64,000 bases of DNA. Origin: Tolypocladium sp. Sup5 PDA-1 (lineage: Eukaryota; Ascomycota; Sordariomycetes; Hypocreales; Ophiocordycipitaceae). Location: contig JPHH03000006.1 of the NCBI GenBank assembly GCA_000750105.3, positions 496,001-560,000 of the forward strand, read 5' to 3'. The position numbers were made by a program, and so were the translations under genes. Shown here in pieces: positions 9,588 through 21,018 of this stretch (position 1 is its first letter; each line of letters begins with the position of its first letter). Below the pieces are notes generated by a model, which was not told where the DNA came from, made no database searches, and saw only the letters and a program-made list of their open reading frames with translations.

Positions 9588-11776
9588 GATGGCCGTGACG
9601 GGGAGGATGGATGACCGCCTGATGGAGCTGTGCGATGCGACGTCAAGGGGCTCGAATGCGGTGTCTGTGGCTTGCTGGCGGATAGAGGGAGGCAAGCAGG
9701 CAGCGCGGGAGGGGATCAGCGTTGGAGCAAAGGATATCAACAGGGGGGCAACGATTGGCAGCGAGCGGAAAGACGGGGAGAACGGGATGGCTTTATGCAA
9801 AACTGGCGGGTGGTGCTGGTGTTTTGCGGAGAGGAGGATCGTCAGTTGGGGGGCGGTTTCTTTGGCGACGTCATCGCCCGATGCGCGTCCTCCACAGCGC
9901 CAACACCAGCACCAGCACCAGCAACGCCAGGGTTTTCCCACCTCGCGGGCTCCGGTACTGCCGAAGACCCTAGATGTGTGGGCGCGATACTCGTTGCGCA
10001 CGCCAGCGCCTCCCTCGCGCAAAGTACCGCTACCTTGCCTCAGGCATGTCTCAGGTCCTGACCTCTCTGGCTCGGCATTCTGTTGGCCGCCAAGGTGCCA
10101 ACACTCCTGGGCTCCAGTCACCTCTGGCCCTCTCGCCGTAGCCCCCATTCCGCATGCGGCTGGGCGGGCTCCCGAAGCTCCAGGCTATGCGTCTCTAGCG
10201 GCGGGCTAGGTCTCTGGATGACGGAGTTGGAGTCGTCGTCGTGCGACAGATTTCAGGTGTTGAGTCTGTTTCCCATCGCCCGCGCGCCGTCCCAAGATCG
10301 AGAAGCCTGACCCTTGGTGATCTTGACGCCGGCCTGGGATCCGGACGGCATTAGCGGAGGGACACAGCCAACCCCGAGATCAGCAACGGGATGAATCCCT
10401 CGTTGCCGTGACAAATGGCCATTGCTTTACTTGTCTCTCCTGGGGGGAGCATCGGACGCGCCGTGGACGACGGTTAGGGCTTTACAGCGTCCGCCACGGC
10501 CAGCCTCGATCACGACGTGATGGCGTTATACACGGTGTGGCACTTGCCGAGACGTCCATTGAAGCTCGGTTGCAATCAAGATACGTAGTGGCAGCGACGG
10601 TTAAGCCGATTCATGGCCAAGTCCGTGCCTCCATGATGGCATCATTCAGCTCCATGCCTCGTCAAACTCTGAACATGCCCCACGCAACCGATAGCGATCG
10701 GTAGAACCTCGAGGGTTGCGCGGTTGCCGAGAAACGGCAGTATTAGGCCTCATTGATGCTCGGAGGCTGCCTGCACGGGGCCTGGACAGGGACTGACAGC
10801 CCGAGGCACTTGGGCCGGGTGATGGGCTGCCGTGGAATTGTAGTCCGTACATGGGCCAGCATGCGGTAACATCGAAGCATTGTTTCCAGTGACAGCCATT
10901 CTGTTAGTCACGTGACATTGAAAGTCTCTGTGCACCGTGATGACGTAGCTTGGGCACCGACCCTTGAACTGTCCAGGTCCAAGGATCATGCGTTTATGCA
11001 TTCTACGCTGACCGTTTGATTGAGCTCAGGGTTCGATGAGAAACTCTCATCGTGACGCCCTGGGTGCAGAATCGATTCGTACCCCTGCATTAGTTTGACC
11101 CTGTCGGATTGAGGTCTCATCTGCGATCTTTGACTGGTGAGCGGCGTGCTATTATTGCGGTGGCTTCGGCGTAAGTGAACGGTGATGCTTTTAGTTTTCA
11201 GTCCACACCGACCATTGGAGGTCAAAACAGCATTACAGCCTGCCAGCCTACGTGGAATTTATATGCCCTATGCCCACGAAAATCTTTTGTTCCCATTGTC
11301 CTCATTGTCGGAATACCGAAGTACGGAGTAGTCCGTACCACCACCATTTTACCCCGGCTCGCGAGAGCTAAGAGGTCTGAACCCAAGCTCGCCAAATGCA
11401 CTGGCTCCACCCCCACTGGCTGCGATAGCGATAGCGATAGCACGCCCTGCCCCTGCCCTGCGCGTTTGGCCCACGTGTGAGCTGACCTTCATTGACACAC
11501 GCTTTGCGCGTCGTCGGCGACATCAGCACGTGTTGAGCCTGGACTTTTCTCCAACCGCGTGGATGCTTGACGTGCGCCTCCATCGAAGGTCACCCTCTGT
11601 CACGACTGGATGCGTCAGCAACCGCTGCACGTGCAGTCGAGCTGGCAGTGAATGTGGAAGAGGCGTTTGACTGAGGACATGTTTGTGACCGCGTAGCGCA
11701 GGCGCAGGTCTTTTATCCTTTCCATCTCCCACCGAACCGCACATCCCCTTCGTTGCCTTATTGGATCGAGGCACCC
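9588..11776. other. Divergent intergenic region PIL1 / KMT6
   Basis: This 2.2-kb stretch lies between the start codons of PIL1 and KMT6. Several open frames cross it on both strands, none with recognisable domains. It contains a three-fold GCGATA microrepeat near 11421-11440 and one TACGGAGTA motif at 11322. It probably contains both promoters and 5' leaders. Confidence 0.5.
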
Positions 11777-14700
11777 ATGGACGACCCTGGGGACGCAAAC
11801 CAACATCTGGTCGTGCCTTCTCCCTTGCAGCCGAGGGCATCTGGCGGCGCGTGGTTGACGGCGGCAGGAACAAACAAAGGGTCGTTGCCATCTCATCATC
11901 TTAGTAATCCGGTGGCTGCCATGCAAGCTACTACGCAGTACGGCACGGCTCGCCAGTCCAGCGCCAGTGCCAGCGCCAGCATCAACCGCGACATCAATGG
12001 CGACCATGTGTCGGAGAGAGAACACTCATACGACGAGCCGGACAGCTTAGCCTCGCGTCTCAAGGCCTTTGGCAGCAGGAGAGCAACGGGCCATTCAACC
12101 GCCAGCAGGGGGCCCATCAGCCCGCCACCCCTCAGGAGGCCATCGGGCGTCTCCAACCAGAGCGACAGCTCGCTGGTTGACTCCAGCAGCGCATCGTTAG
12201 AGTCCGGCCTCGACGACGGTGTCAGCGAGAAATCTCACTTGTCTCGTACGGGCGTGGAGGCAGACATGTCCCGCCCCGGCACGCCAACGCCAACGTCGGC
12301 AGCACAGCGGCAGTCGAGTCGCCGCGCCGTCAGTGATGGCACGCCGACAGGCCAGACAGACTCAAACATCGAATGGACGATCCCTGAGATTGCCGATCAG
12401 CTTGTCCAGTTCCGCCAAGATGTCAGAGACGGCCACTCCCAGCTCGCGGCGTACATCTTGGAGTCTACCAAGGCAACAGAGCGACGAGTCCACCATGGGG
12501 CAGATCTCTTTGCTGGCGTCAATATTGGCTCCGTCCCGGAAATCAAAGGCACCACCATGAGAGTCAAATTCAAGGTCAGTACGATCGTCGGGGATTCAAC
12601 AAAAAAAGACTCTTTACTGACGACTTGATAGCAACATCTCAGGGCCAAGAGGGACCAAAGGGAGGCGCACTACAGCCCCGTGTGCACAAAATCAAACAAG
12701 GACCGCGTCCCTCGGTACAGATTCCATCACGTCGGCATCAAGAAGAACGTCCTCACGCCCAACACCATGCTAACGTTCGTGCCCCATTTACGAGACCTGG
12801 AAAGCTCTGAAGAGACCAAGTATAACCTGTGGCTTAAGGAGCTGGAGGACATTGATCTCAAATCTGGCTTCAAGCCAATGAATCGGGAAGATAAGCAAGC
12901 CCTTACCTATCAAGTAGAGCGCGCGGCGACCGTCTCGCTCTACCTCGATACGTGGTTGGATAGCCTCGCGATACATGGGTGCAACAAGTCCGCCTTAATT
13001 AGCTACATGGCCAGCCAGGAGCCCGACGATGCTATCACGCCACGACAGAAGACGGATATTCTAAGGTCCCATCGCGAGACGGATAACGCGGCCCCAGGAG
13101 CCAACAAGGCCGCTCAGATGTTCACTGATGCCTTTCAGCATGTCTTCAAGGAGACCCAGCCCGTCGATAAGCAAATCGACTTGCGCAAGGTGCTGCTACT
13201 CGACGAGTCGGTGGATAGCATCATGGACTCCAAGCCCACGGCGAAAGATGGCGCTGGCACCCAAAACGACGACGAGGGCGAAAACGGCGAGGACGAAAAC
13301 CTTGACGAAGATGAGCTGGCCGAGTGGAACTTGGCCACGTACTGCATCCTTGGGTGTCTCATTTGCTTCAGCCATTCTTGCGATCATGGAGAATACGACA
13401 ATAAGAACCTTAAGCGCACCTTTTCGATATCATCCTGCTCTCACCTCTCAGATGCCTTGAAGCAACGCCGGCAAGGCGCCACCAACGTTCTCACGGAATT
13501 TCCTGGGACTTGCGGGCGGCGATGCCACAAGCATGGCCTTGCCCCGTTCCCTGATGACCCTCCTCTTCGCAAATGGTCTAAGGATGAGGAGATCGTGCTG
13601 CGATCCATCTTCGTCACTGCGACGCAAAGTTCGTTCCGATCAGACCCGATATGCCTCGCGGCAAACTTCCTGAACCGGAAATGCAGCGAAACCTATGACA
13701 AGTTCGTGACGATGGGTGTCGTGCTGCCTAAGCCTGAGCCTGCGGAGCCGATTCGGGGTAGGAACTTGTCGTGGTACGATCGCCGGAAGAAAGTACTCAT
13801 GGGGGACTGGCAGGACCACACGGTCAGCCACGAGCACCAGCGTCGAGAGACGTTGGAGCCTTGCTCCCACCCAGGGCCTTGTCTCCCCCGGATCTGCCCT
13901 TGTGTTGACGCGGGTCTGCTGTGCGAAAAGTTTTGCGGCTGCTCCGTTGAGAATTGCGCGTACAAGTTCACAGGGTGCGCCTGCCATTCGCAAGGCAAAA
14001 CCTGTCAGCAGAAGCAGAAAGACAACAAGCCCTGTATTTGCGTACAGCTGAACCGCGAATGTGATCCGCAGCTGTGCGGCTCGTGTGGGGCCTTGGAGCG
14101 CGCCGATCCCACGAGGGCGGGCGATACTCAGCTTCACGCTACAGGCTGTCAGAATTGTGACTTGCAGCGCGGAGTTGGCAAGACTCTTATGCTGGGACAA
14201 AGCCAACTGGATGGTGTCGGATATGGGCTCTTCACGGCCGAAGACATTGCCCAGGACGACTTTGTCATCGAGTACGTGGGAGAGCTGATTACGCATGACG
14301 AAGGTGTGCGCCGAGAGGCACGTCGCGGTGACGTTTTCGACGAAGACTCCAACATATCATACGTCTTTACACTCCTTGAAAATGAAGGCATTTGGGTTGA
14401 CGCCGCGATATATGGCAACCTCAGTCGGTATATCAACCACGCCTCGGAGAATGACAAGCGCGGCTGCAACATAACGCCACGGATTCTATACATCAACGGC
14501 GAGTATCGGATAAAGTTTACGGCCATGAGAGACATTCAGGCCGGGGAGGAGCTCTTCTTTAACTACGGCGAGAACTTCCCCAACCTGACGAAGAAGCTGC
14601 TCGATGACAAAGCAGGCCGGCAGCCAGCAGCCACAAAGGCGAAAGGCGCACGCTCACGAGCGGAAACGGGTGACCAAGTAGCGAGAAAGGCACCCAAACC

Positions 14701-15388
14701 CGAGAAGAAGAGAGGCCCAGGGAGGCCCAGGACGAAGAGGGACGCTGCGGAATTCGATTTGCAAGAGTTGGACCTGCTGGAGGCGACAACCAAGTCCCGC
14801 AAGCGAAAACGACACTCGCAGAATGACTCGAGCGAGGAAGAATATCACCCGCCTGCTGTTGGAGAGGCATCGCATGCGGCGGCGGATTCCGGCGCCGACT
14901 CTGAGGACCCTGGCCGCGGGTCGATGACTCGACTGCGGAAGAGATCCAGGGCCTTGTCCAGGACGCAGCAGCCCGAGACACCGACCAAACGCAGCGAACA
15001 GCCAAAGAAGACGAGAGGAAAGCGAGGCGGCGCGAGACCTGGGAGCGGACGGCCTAGAAAGCATCCGCGCCCAGTCCCCAAGCCTGCGCAGGCTGAAGTC
15101 AAGACGGATGAGAAGGCTGAGACACTACCCGCGGCGCTGACTACACCACAAGCAAAACGGGACAGTGCGAGGCCCGAAGCCAGAGCCAAGGTGGTGATTG
15201 AGATTGAGGATAGCGATGATGGCGCAAGGGGGGTTTTTAACGAAACCCCGACTTATGACCCAGCAGAGGCTGTGCAGCAAGAAGACGAGGACGACGACCA
15301 AGACGTGGTTGTCAGGAAGAGAAACGACCGAGCCGCGAGAAACCGCCGGCCGCCAGCAAAATTTCGAGACGATGACATCTGGAGCTAG
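11777..15388 (+). CDS. KMT6: Histone H3 lysine-27 methyltransferase (E(z)/EZH2 homologue)
   Basis: Two exons, 11777-12574 and 12632-15388, with a 57-bp intron; product 1184 aa. The Cys-rich CXC region lies at about 677-755 (CPCVDAGLLCEKFCGC and following repeats). The SET domain at about 796-915 has GYGLF, the pseudoknot NH pair in RYINHA, and EELFFNYGENF. CXC directly followed by SET is the E(z) layout, so this is the catalytic subunit of PRC2. The ~265-residue C-terminal tail is basic and has two AT-hook-like cores, GRPRTK near 960 and GRPRK near 1069. EZH2 normally reads NHS and FFDY where this protein has NHA and FFNY. The start ATG at 11777 is the first in frame; an open frame extends upstream without an ATG. 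Confidence 0.93.
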
Positions 15389-16113
15389 TGGAACGGAAGA
15401 TGGAACCTCGGCGGGACGCACGGCCGGCAATGATATGCTGGGGTACTTGGTACGGAGGGACGAAGAGAACGAGGTAAACGGGATGAGCCCAATAGTGATG
15501 CAGCTAGAGAGGATGCGGAACAGACATGTGAAGTTGAGTCACGACCAGGCCCTGGCTGAGCTTACGCGGTCCAAGTGCGTGTAGTGCGGAGTGCGTAGTG
15601 CGCAGTGCGTATGCTCTTCTTGCACAAGACTTGCAGTCTAAATAGGGTGCGGAAGATGGAGTCTGGAATTATGCATTCGTCTTGATGGGGTTGAATGCCC
15701 TCGCGCCCAATTCCGAGACCGAAGCAGTAATAATGCAGACTCGCAAAGCTCGGATGCTGCAGTGGTGGCGGTGGTCCAAGCCACAACAGACGCCGAGACG
15801 GGAAGCTCCTGTGGGTCCCCGCCCAGCCACAATGGATGCGATGACGTCGCCTGGACCTTGCTGGCCAAAACGTCGACGGCAACCAAGGCAACTGGCCACC
15901 TCTCCCTGCGCCGCTCCCCTACAAAACCCATCGACTGCGGAACAACCATCCTCTGCTCCTGTCTTCCAATTCCACCAAGTGCGCACCATAGCCTCCTCTA
16001 CCGGCCTCGCTCCTTTATCCTGCACCCAGGCACCGACTCGCCGTTTGTCCCAAGTCATCCTGCCACCAGATCATTTCACCGCCGTCGCGTCGTGCTCGTG
16101 CCCCGCCGTCACC
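15389..16113. other. KMT6 3' region / BAP31 promoter
   Basis: A 725-bp stretch between tandem plus-strand genes. Frames crossing it have no recognisable content. A short direct repeat of a GTGCG-type unit lies near 15585-15612. Confidence 0.45.
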
Positions 16114-16930
16114 ATGACGCTCTACTACACTCTCGTGGGTTGCCGCCCTGCCTGCAGGAGGCAGAATGGCCGTGGACCCCATGGGCTGACTGGTGCAGGT
16201 TTTTGTGCTGCTCATGTTTGAGATGGCGCTGTTCATGCTCCTGCTTGTTCCCTTGCCTTTTGGCGTCAAGCGGAAGATCTTCACGTGCGTTCCCCCGCCT
16301 CCCGGCGGCCCGCGTCCGAACCGCTTGCTCACCGAGACGCAGCTTCATTTCCGAGAACCCCATCGTCGCCAAGATACAGTACTGGATGAAGATTACCTTT
16401 GTCTTCATCCTGATCCTCTTTATTGACAGCGTCAACCGAGTCTACCGCGTCCAACTCGAGCTTCTGGCCGCCACAGAGCAAAGCTCTAAGGGAGCGTACG
16501 TCACTGCTTCCACCCCGCAACTACCTTGCTCCAGGTCCTAACCGTGTCTCGCAGTGCCGTCATGGGCCACGAGCGCCTCGAAGTCCAGGCCCGCAAGTTC
16601 TACTCGCAGCGTAACATGTACCTCTGCGGCTTCACGCTCTTCCTCTCGCTCATCCTGAACCGCACCTACGTCATGATCATCGAGGTGATGCGTCTCGAGG
16701 ACCGCATCAGGTCGTACGAGGGCACCAACAAGGACACCAAGGAGAGCGAGAAGCTGGCCGTCGCCGGTAAGCCCGGCGAGATCGCTGCTCTTAGGACGAA
16801 GCTCGAGAAGAAGGACCAGGACCTCAAGACCCTGAAGAAGCAGAGCGAGCAGCTCCACAAGAGCTACGATGAGCTGAGCGACAAGTATGCCGCTACCCAG
16901 AAGGAGGACGAGGCCCGGAAGGAGAAGTAG
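16114..16930 (+). CDS. BAP31-like endoplasmic reticulum transmembrane protein (Yet1/Yet3)
   Basis: Four exons: 16114-16134, 16199-16284, 16343-16495 and 16555-16930; product 211 aa. The first exon has only seven codons (MTLYYTL). Three transmembrane segments are visible: VFVLLMFEMALFMLLLVPL, ITFVFILILFID, and CGFTLFLSLIL. A C-terminal cytosolic coiled coil of about 80 residues follows and ends RKEK, similar to a dilysine ER-retrieval signal. This is the BAP31/BAP29 family, yeast Yet1/Yet3, which sit in the ER near the translocon and act in membrane-protein export or quality control. All junctions restore conserved peptides such as KIFTFISENP and GAAVMGHERL. Confidence 0.92.
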
Positions 16931-17327
16931 GACATTTTGCCTGGCGGACAAGGAGGAGTGGCTGGAGAACTGACGGGCCACATGGGAGGACTGGCGTGCC
17001 CGCAGAGGAGAAGCCAAAGGTACGATTTTGTGGAGGGCATCATCGACGAAGAGGAGTGGGGAGGGTGATGCTGAAGAGCAGATAAGATGCAACGGCAACA
17101 ATTCGGGATTGGCGCAGTATGGGCGACTTTGTGGACGGCATGCAAACGTTTTCGGTTGCTCGGCTAGCTCTTTTGATACGTGGGTCGCTGAATCCACGGA
17201 ATATCTACTTGTACACCACCAAGGTATTCATCCTGTATTATCCGCGTTCCGGACCGAGGAACCTTGACATTACATTCGCGAAGAGCCGGTGCCATAATAG
17301 CTGGCGGTTCTGAGCTGGCTACTGGCC
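16931..17327. other. Convergent 3' intergenic region
   Basis: A 397-bp stretch between the stops of the BAP31-like gene and the helix-hairpin-helix gene. No gene is visible. Confidence 0.5.
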
Positions 17328-18291
17328 CTAAGCCTTCAATCGCTTAGAACGCCTTACGCCAGGGACATCCTTTGGAGTTGTGTCCCTTGGAGCCTTTGGG
17401 GCCGCGTCTTGGCTTGCACTCGTCTTGCGCTTCAGCGAAGAAGCCTCCCGTTTGCCGACAACCTTTGGAGCCTTCTTCTCTGGAGGCGCCTTGGCCTTGG
17501 CACCCGCCTCAGGCCGTTTCATCAACACGTACGCCACCTTTTCCACATCCGTCGCCGAGACGCCGAGCCGGTCCGTCAGCTCGCCCGCGCGATCCCTGAG
17601 GCCCTGGTACTCCTTGGCGGTGTACTTGACGGGGGCCTTGCCGCCGCCGCAGCACAGCCAGTAGAAGGCCTCGTCGGAGAAGAAGATGATGCGCGCGGGG
17701 TCGTGCACGGCGAGGAGCAGCGAGGCGGTCGCGGGGCCGATGCCGCGGAGGCCGGTGAGGGCGTCGAGGGCGGATGGGATGCTGGACGTGGTGCGGTAGG
17801 TGTGCAGGGCGGCTTGGATGGTGGATTTGGTGAGGGGCGGGGGGTTGGATGCTACGAGGGACATGAGCGTTGGGCGGAACTTGCCGTGGCGTCTGTAGGG
17901 TGTTAGATTCAAATTGCGAACCGACATACATGATGGTGAAGCCGGTGATGTGAATGGTGGAGATGCTGATGGTCAGGACTTACAGCTTCCACTCGACCAA
18001 GAGCTTTACATCGTCGAGCGTCATCTCACGCTGCGGCTTGTCCTTGTCGCTTCCAAAAGCATTCAACGCATCGACATAGCGGTACCGATCAAGCTCTTGG
18101 AGCGTCTTCTGGCCAGGCTTGGCTGCGAGGGTCCCGAGTCAGTGACGGAGCACCTCGACGGCGCGGCGATGGCTCTACGTACCGCCTTTGGACTGCGATA
18201 TCGTCTCGACGAGGGCCGGGTACTGAGACAGCAAGTCGCCGAACTCTTCCTTGGTCATGGCCTCTGGTGAGGGCGTCTTCGCGGTGGCCAT
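17328..18291 (-). CDS. Uncharacterised fungal helix-hairpin-helix protein
   Basis: Three exons: 18291-18183, 18122-17984 and 17892-17328; product 270 aa. The conserved core includes YRYVDALNAFG, LLVEWKLRHGKFRPTLMSL and LTGLRGIGPATASLLLA. The last is a helix-hairpin-helix motif of the kind that binds the DNA backbone in glycosylases and nucleases. I see no glycosylase catalytic Lys/Asp arrangement. The last ~70 residues are Lys/Ala/Pro-rich and very basic, ending RRSKRLKA, like a nuclear localisation signal. I infer a nuclear nucleic-acid-binding role. An in-frame ATG at 18510 would add 73 residues of low-complexity sequence; I prefer 18291 because the compact, conserved-looking sequence starts there. 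Confidence 0.8.
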
Positions 18292-19184
18292 GGCTGGATT
18301 CACACGAGACGCGTGGAGGCGCGTCGCCGGGGTCTGAGGTCGCGCTGACGATGAGCTTTGCGGAGGGTTGTCTCTGGCGAGAGTCGCTAGTGATTGGGTC
18401 TTGCCAACGGGGCTGCTGACGAGTGGTGGGGCTTGAGAGTGCAACTTCTCTCGACAGCTGGTGTCGTTGTGTTGTCCGACTGTCAAGGACGGTGGTTTGA
18501 CAGGGTCCATTCTGGGTGGAGGCGGGGTGGGCGTCCCCGTGTCTCGACTCCCGAGCCGTACGAGCCGAAGGTTTCAAAGCAGCGCCAACCATCACGATGG
18601 TATGACTTTATAAAATGCTATTTCGTATAACATGGAGTCAAATCATAAAGTGTTTATTGAGCCCCAGGCAAGCCCAAACGCCCCACAATGGAGGCGCCGT
18701 GTGATGATCGGAGCCCGCCCCGGGGCTGTGGAGCGCATCCGGTGTAATCCACATCGGAGCCCCCGGTCGGTTGCCCGGGTCCGCCCGAGCACAGCGCTGT
18801 TTACGGCCACAAAATGCGGAGAGGGTCGAGTGCCGGGAACTGTGCAAGTGTCTTCTTGTCTTGCCGTTGGAGGCAATGCCTGGACGGCTCGAGATCGACG
18901 GCAGCTGCCACGTGATTTGTCCAGTGAGAGCTGACATCCCAGTTAGGAAACAACCACAACGAACATGCAGGCGGCCGCATATCATGCGGCCACCCTCCCC
19001 TGTCCCCAAGTATATGTACGAAGTACTCAACGCCATATCTTCATTCACACGCGGAACAAGACAGAGAGTGCAAAAGAGATTAAAAGAAAATTTTGCAAAA
19101 AAGAAAATTAAACATACAGCAGCCGGTATTCGCTGGTCGTCACCGACCCAACTACTAATCTGCCCCTTACTAGCTTAACTAAGG
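18292..19184. other. Intergenic region upstream of the HhH gene
   Basis: About 0.9 kb without a supported gene. The first ~220 bp remain open in the HhH reading frame and could encode an N-terminal extension. Beyond that the sequence is AT-richer, with an A-rich stretch near 19080-19110. Confidence 0.45.
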
Positions 19185-19303
19185 GAGAGCGGACGGGATC
19201 CCGTGTGTTCTAGTAGGTATGGCCGTATGTACCAGTGACTTGGTGAATTTGGTATATAATGGAACAGGGACTGCTACAAAACGTTCTGCGTATGCCACAT
19301 ATC
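19185..19303. repeat. Direct repeat, copy A (~115 bp)
   Basis: This copy matches 20347-20461 in the same orientation over about 115 bp, including the long identical blocks GGCCGTATGTACCAGTGACT and TTCTGCGTATGCCACATAT. Differences between copies are mostly C/T and G/A transitions. The copies are about 1.16 kb apart and bracket the 55-codon ORF. They could be terminal repeats of a small element or copies of a short dispersed repeat. Confidence 0.85.
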
Positions 19304-19908
19304 TACGAAAGTACGTGGCCGTGGTGGGAGCCTAGGACGTGGGAATGTTGAGCCTGATGGATAGAGTGAACCCTGATTGGAAGCTTTAGCGTTATGAGCT
19401 AACGCATGGGCTATGGCTCTGCTATAACCACAAACCTGAGCACCATCATCCTATCGAAGATGGCATCGGTCTCCAACTCAACTCCACGGCCACGCGGTAT
19501 ATCGTGAGTTTATTAGACGGCCATTTTATTAGAAAAACGCCGAACTTCAGTGGCTGATTCGGGCACGGGGAGTATCGACGGTTGCGTAGGCCAGGACTCG
19601 CAAGAGGAGTTGGGTGGTGAAGCAGACTTGTAGGCTTACACGGGGTAGTTCAAGAGCAATGGAGGGAGTATGAGGTTACGACCGGGTGGACTTGGGGGGT
19701 ACATGCGCCCAACTGGTACCTGAAGAGGGGGTGCTTGAATTGGACCCCAGAACCCACTTTGCAAGTATGATCTCGCCAGCTACGCCGTCAATCTTTTGCA
19801 TCACAGACATACACAGATACATCTTCTCTCCCAACCAAGCAACCTGAATATTCTCGCCATCTCCATTCGGAGCTTTTAGCGTGCGTTCCTAACTGTCAAT
19901 CCGCCACC

Positions 19909-20076
19909 ATGCCTTCCGCACAAGAAATCGCATCGAAATTGGCGCATATCTCCGCAAAACTTACTGCGGGGGGTACGAATGCACAGATGAAGGAGTGGTA
20001 TGATGAGTATAAAAAGCTCGACGCGGAACTCAAGGCAGCCAAGGCCCAGCAGACAACAGCCCCGCAGAGCACCTAG
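19909..20076 (+). CDS. Small ORF, 55 aa, predicted helical
   Basis: Encodes 55 residues starting MPSAQEIASKLAHISAKL and ending in a Gln/Thr/Pro-rich tail. The start context CCGCCACCATG is close to an ideal eukaryotic initiation context and follows a CT-rich leader typical of fungal promoters. The composition (Ala/Lys/Glu, no Cys) predicts two amphipathic helices around a Gly-Gly turn. I do not recognise the family. Being under 60 codons and single-exon, it is easily missed by annotation. It sits between two copies of a direct repeat, so it could also be cargo or a relic of a small mobile element. Confidence 0.5.
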   Translation: MPSAQEIASKLAHISAKLTAGGTNAQMKEWYDEYKKLDAELKAAKAQQTTAPQST

Positions 20077-20346
20077 AGAGCCCTCTTGCCACGGTAACCC
20101 CGATGACACTCAACGGAAGCCCAGTTTCAACATGTCTAGAGTTGTGGATTTAGCTAGAATGGAAACAGGTTAAACTAAGCTTCGGCATGGTGACGACAGG
20201 GTGATGGAAGTTGAGGTTACGGATGAGTTACGGACGAAAAGGCCAAGTGCCCTGCTAGGAAGGGCGGATTTGGATGTATCCCCAGTACCAGGCAGACATC
20301 TTCCGTCTGGGCTCCATTACCAGCCTCCTGCGTGGCCGTGGATAGA

Positions 20347-20461
20347 CGAGAGCGGCGGATCCTGTGTGCTCTAGTAAGTGTGGCCGTATGTACCAGTGAC
20401 TTGGCGAATTGGTATAAATGTAACAGGGGGCCGCTACAAAATGTTCTGCGTATGCCACATA
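20347..20461. repeat. Direct repeat, copy B (~115 bp)
   Basis: Second copy of the repeat at 19185-19303, same orientation. It differs by scattered transitions and a few 1-2 bp indels. It lies about 270 bp downstream of the small ORF. Confidence 0.85.
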
Positions 20462-20732
20462 TTGGAATGCATTGAGTTTCCAAGTAGTACTGCTGTATGG
20501 TTGGCCTACTCAACATGACACGACCCGATCAATAGCCTGAAGAAGTCGACTCCGGCATCCATCATCGTGCCGTCTCGGCCGATGGCGCCACGTCCAGAAA
20601 CGCGCAGCCTCCATCTCAATGATTGGAAGCAGTGAAGCTTTTGTATCAGCACGCAACATCAGGACCCAGGACTGCCTAGTCGTGGTCCTTTGGTTCACAC
20701 CATCATGTCGACGTAGAGGCCAATCCAGGCAC

Positions 20733-20829
20733 GGTGCGGAGGCGTCGAGGCCATCTTGGCTACTGCATTATTGACTGGACAGAGCTGGTGCGGAGGCGTT
20801 GAGCCCATCTTGTCCACTGCATTCTTGAC
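20733..20829. repeat. Imperfect tandem duplication, 54-bp period
   Basis: Two 43-bp copies begin GGTGCGGAGGCGT at 20733 and 20787 and end TTGAC, separated by 11 bp. The 54-bp period equals 18 codons, so minus-strand open frames across it show a repeated peptide (KMGSTPPH / KMASTPPH). No gene there is otherwise supported. Confidence 0.7.
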
Positions 20830-21018
20830 GTGGAGAAGGCATGCAAGGTTTTGTTTGCGATGTATCCTCAAGTCTGACGAGCCGCATCCCTTGTACGCGA
20901 CAACAACCCTGGAGGTTCCTCGTCGGAACAAGACTCCATCTTGCGAGCGATAGCGCTCACGTTTGCTTCTAAACAGACTCTTTGCAGTTCCGAGACTACA
21001 TCCTACACCGCAGGCTGA

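Noticed and set aside
9405..10148. 247-codon minus-strand frame over the first PIL1 exon and upstream region
   Set aside because: It reads through a splice site and the PIL1 leader. The true PIL1 frame starts at 9587 and all five exons match the family.
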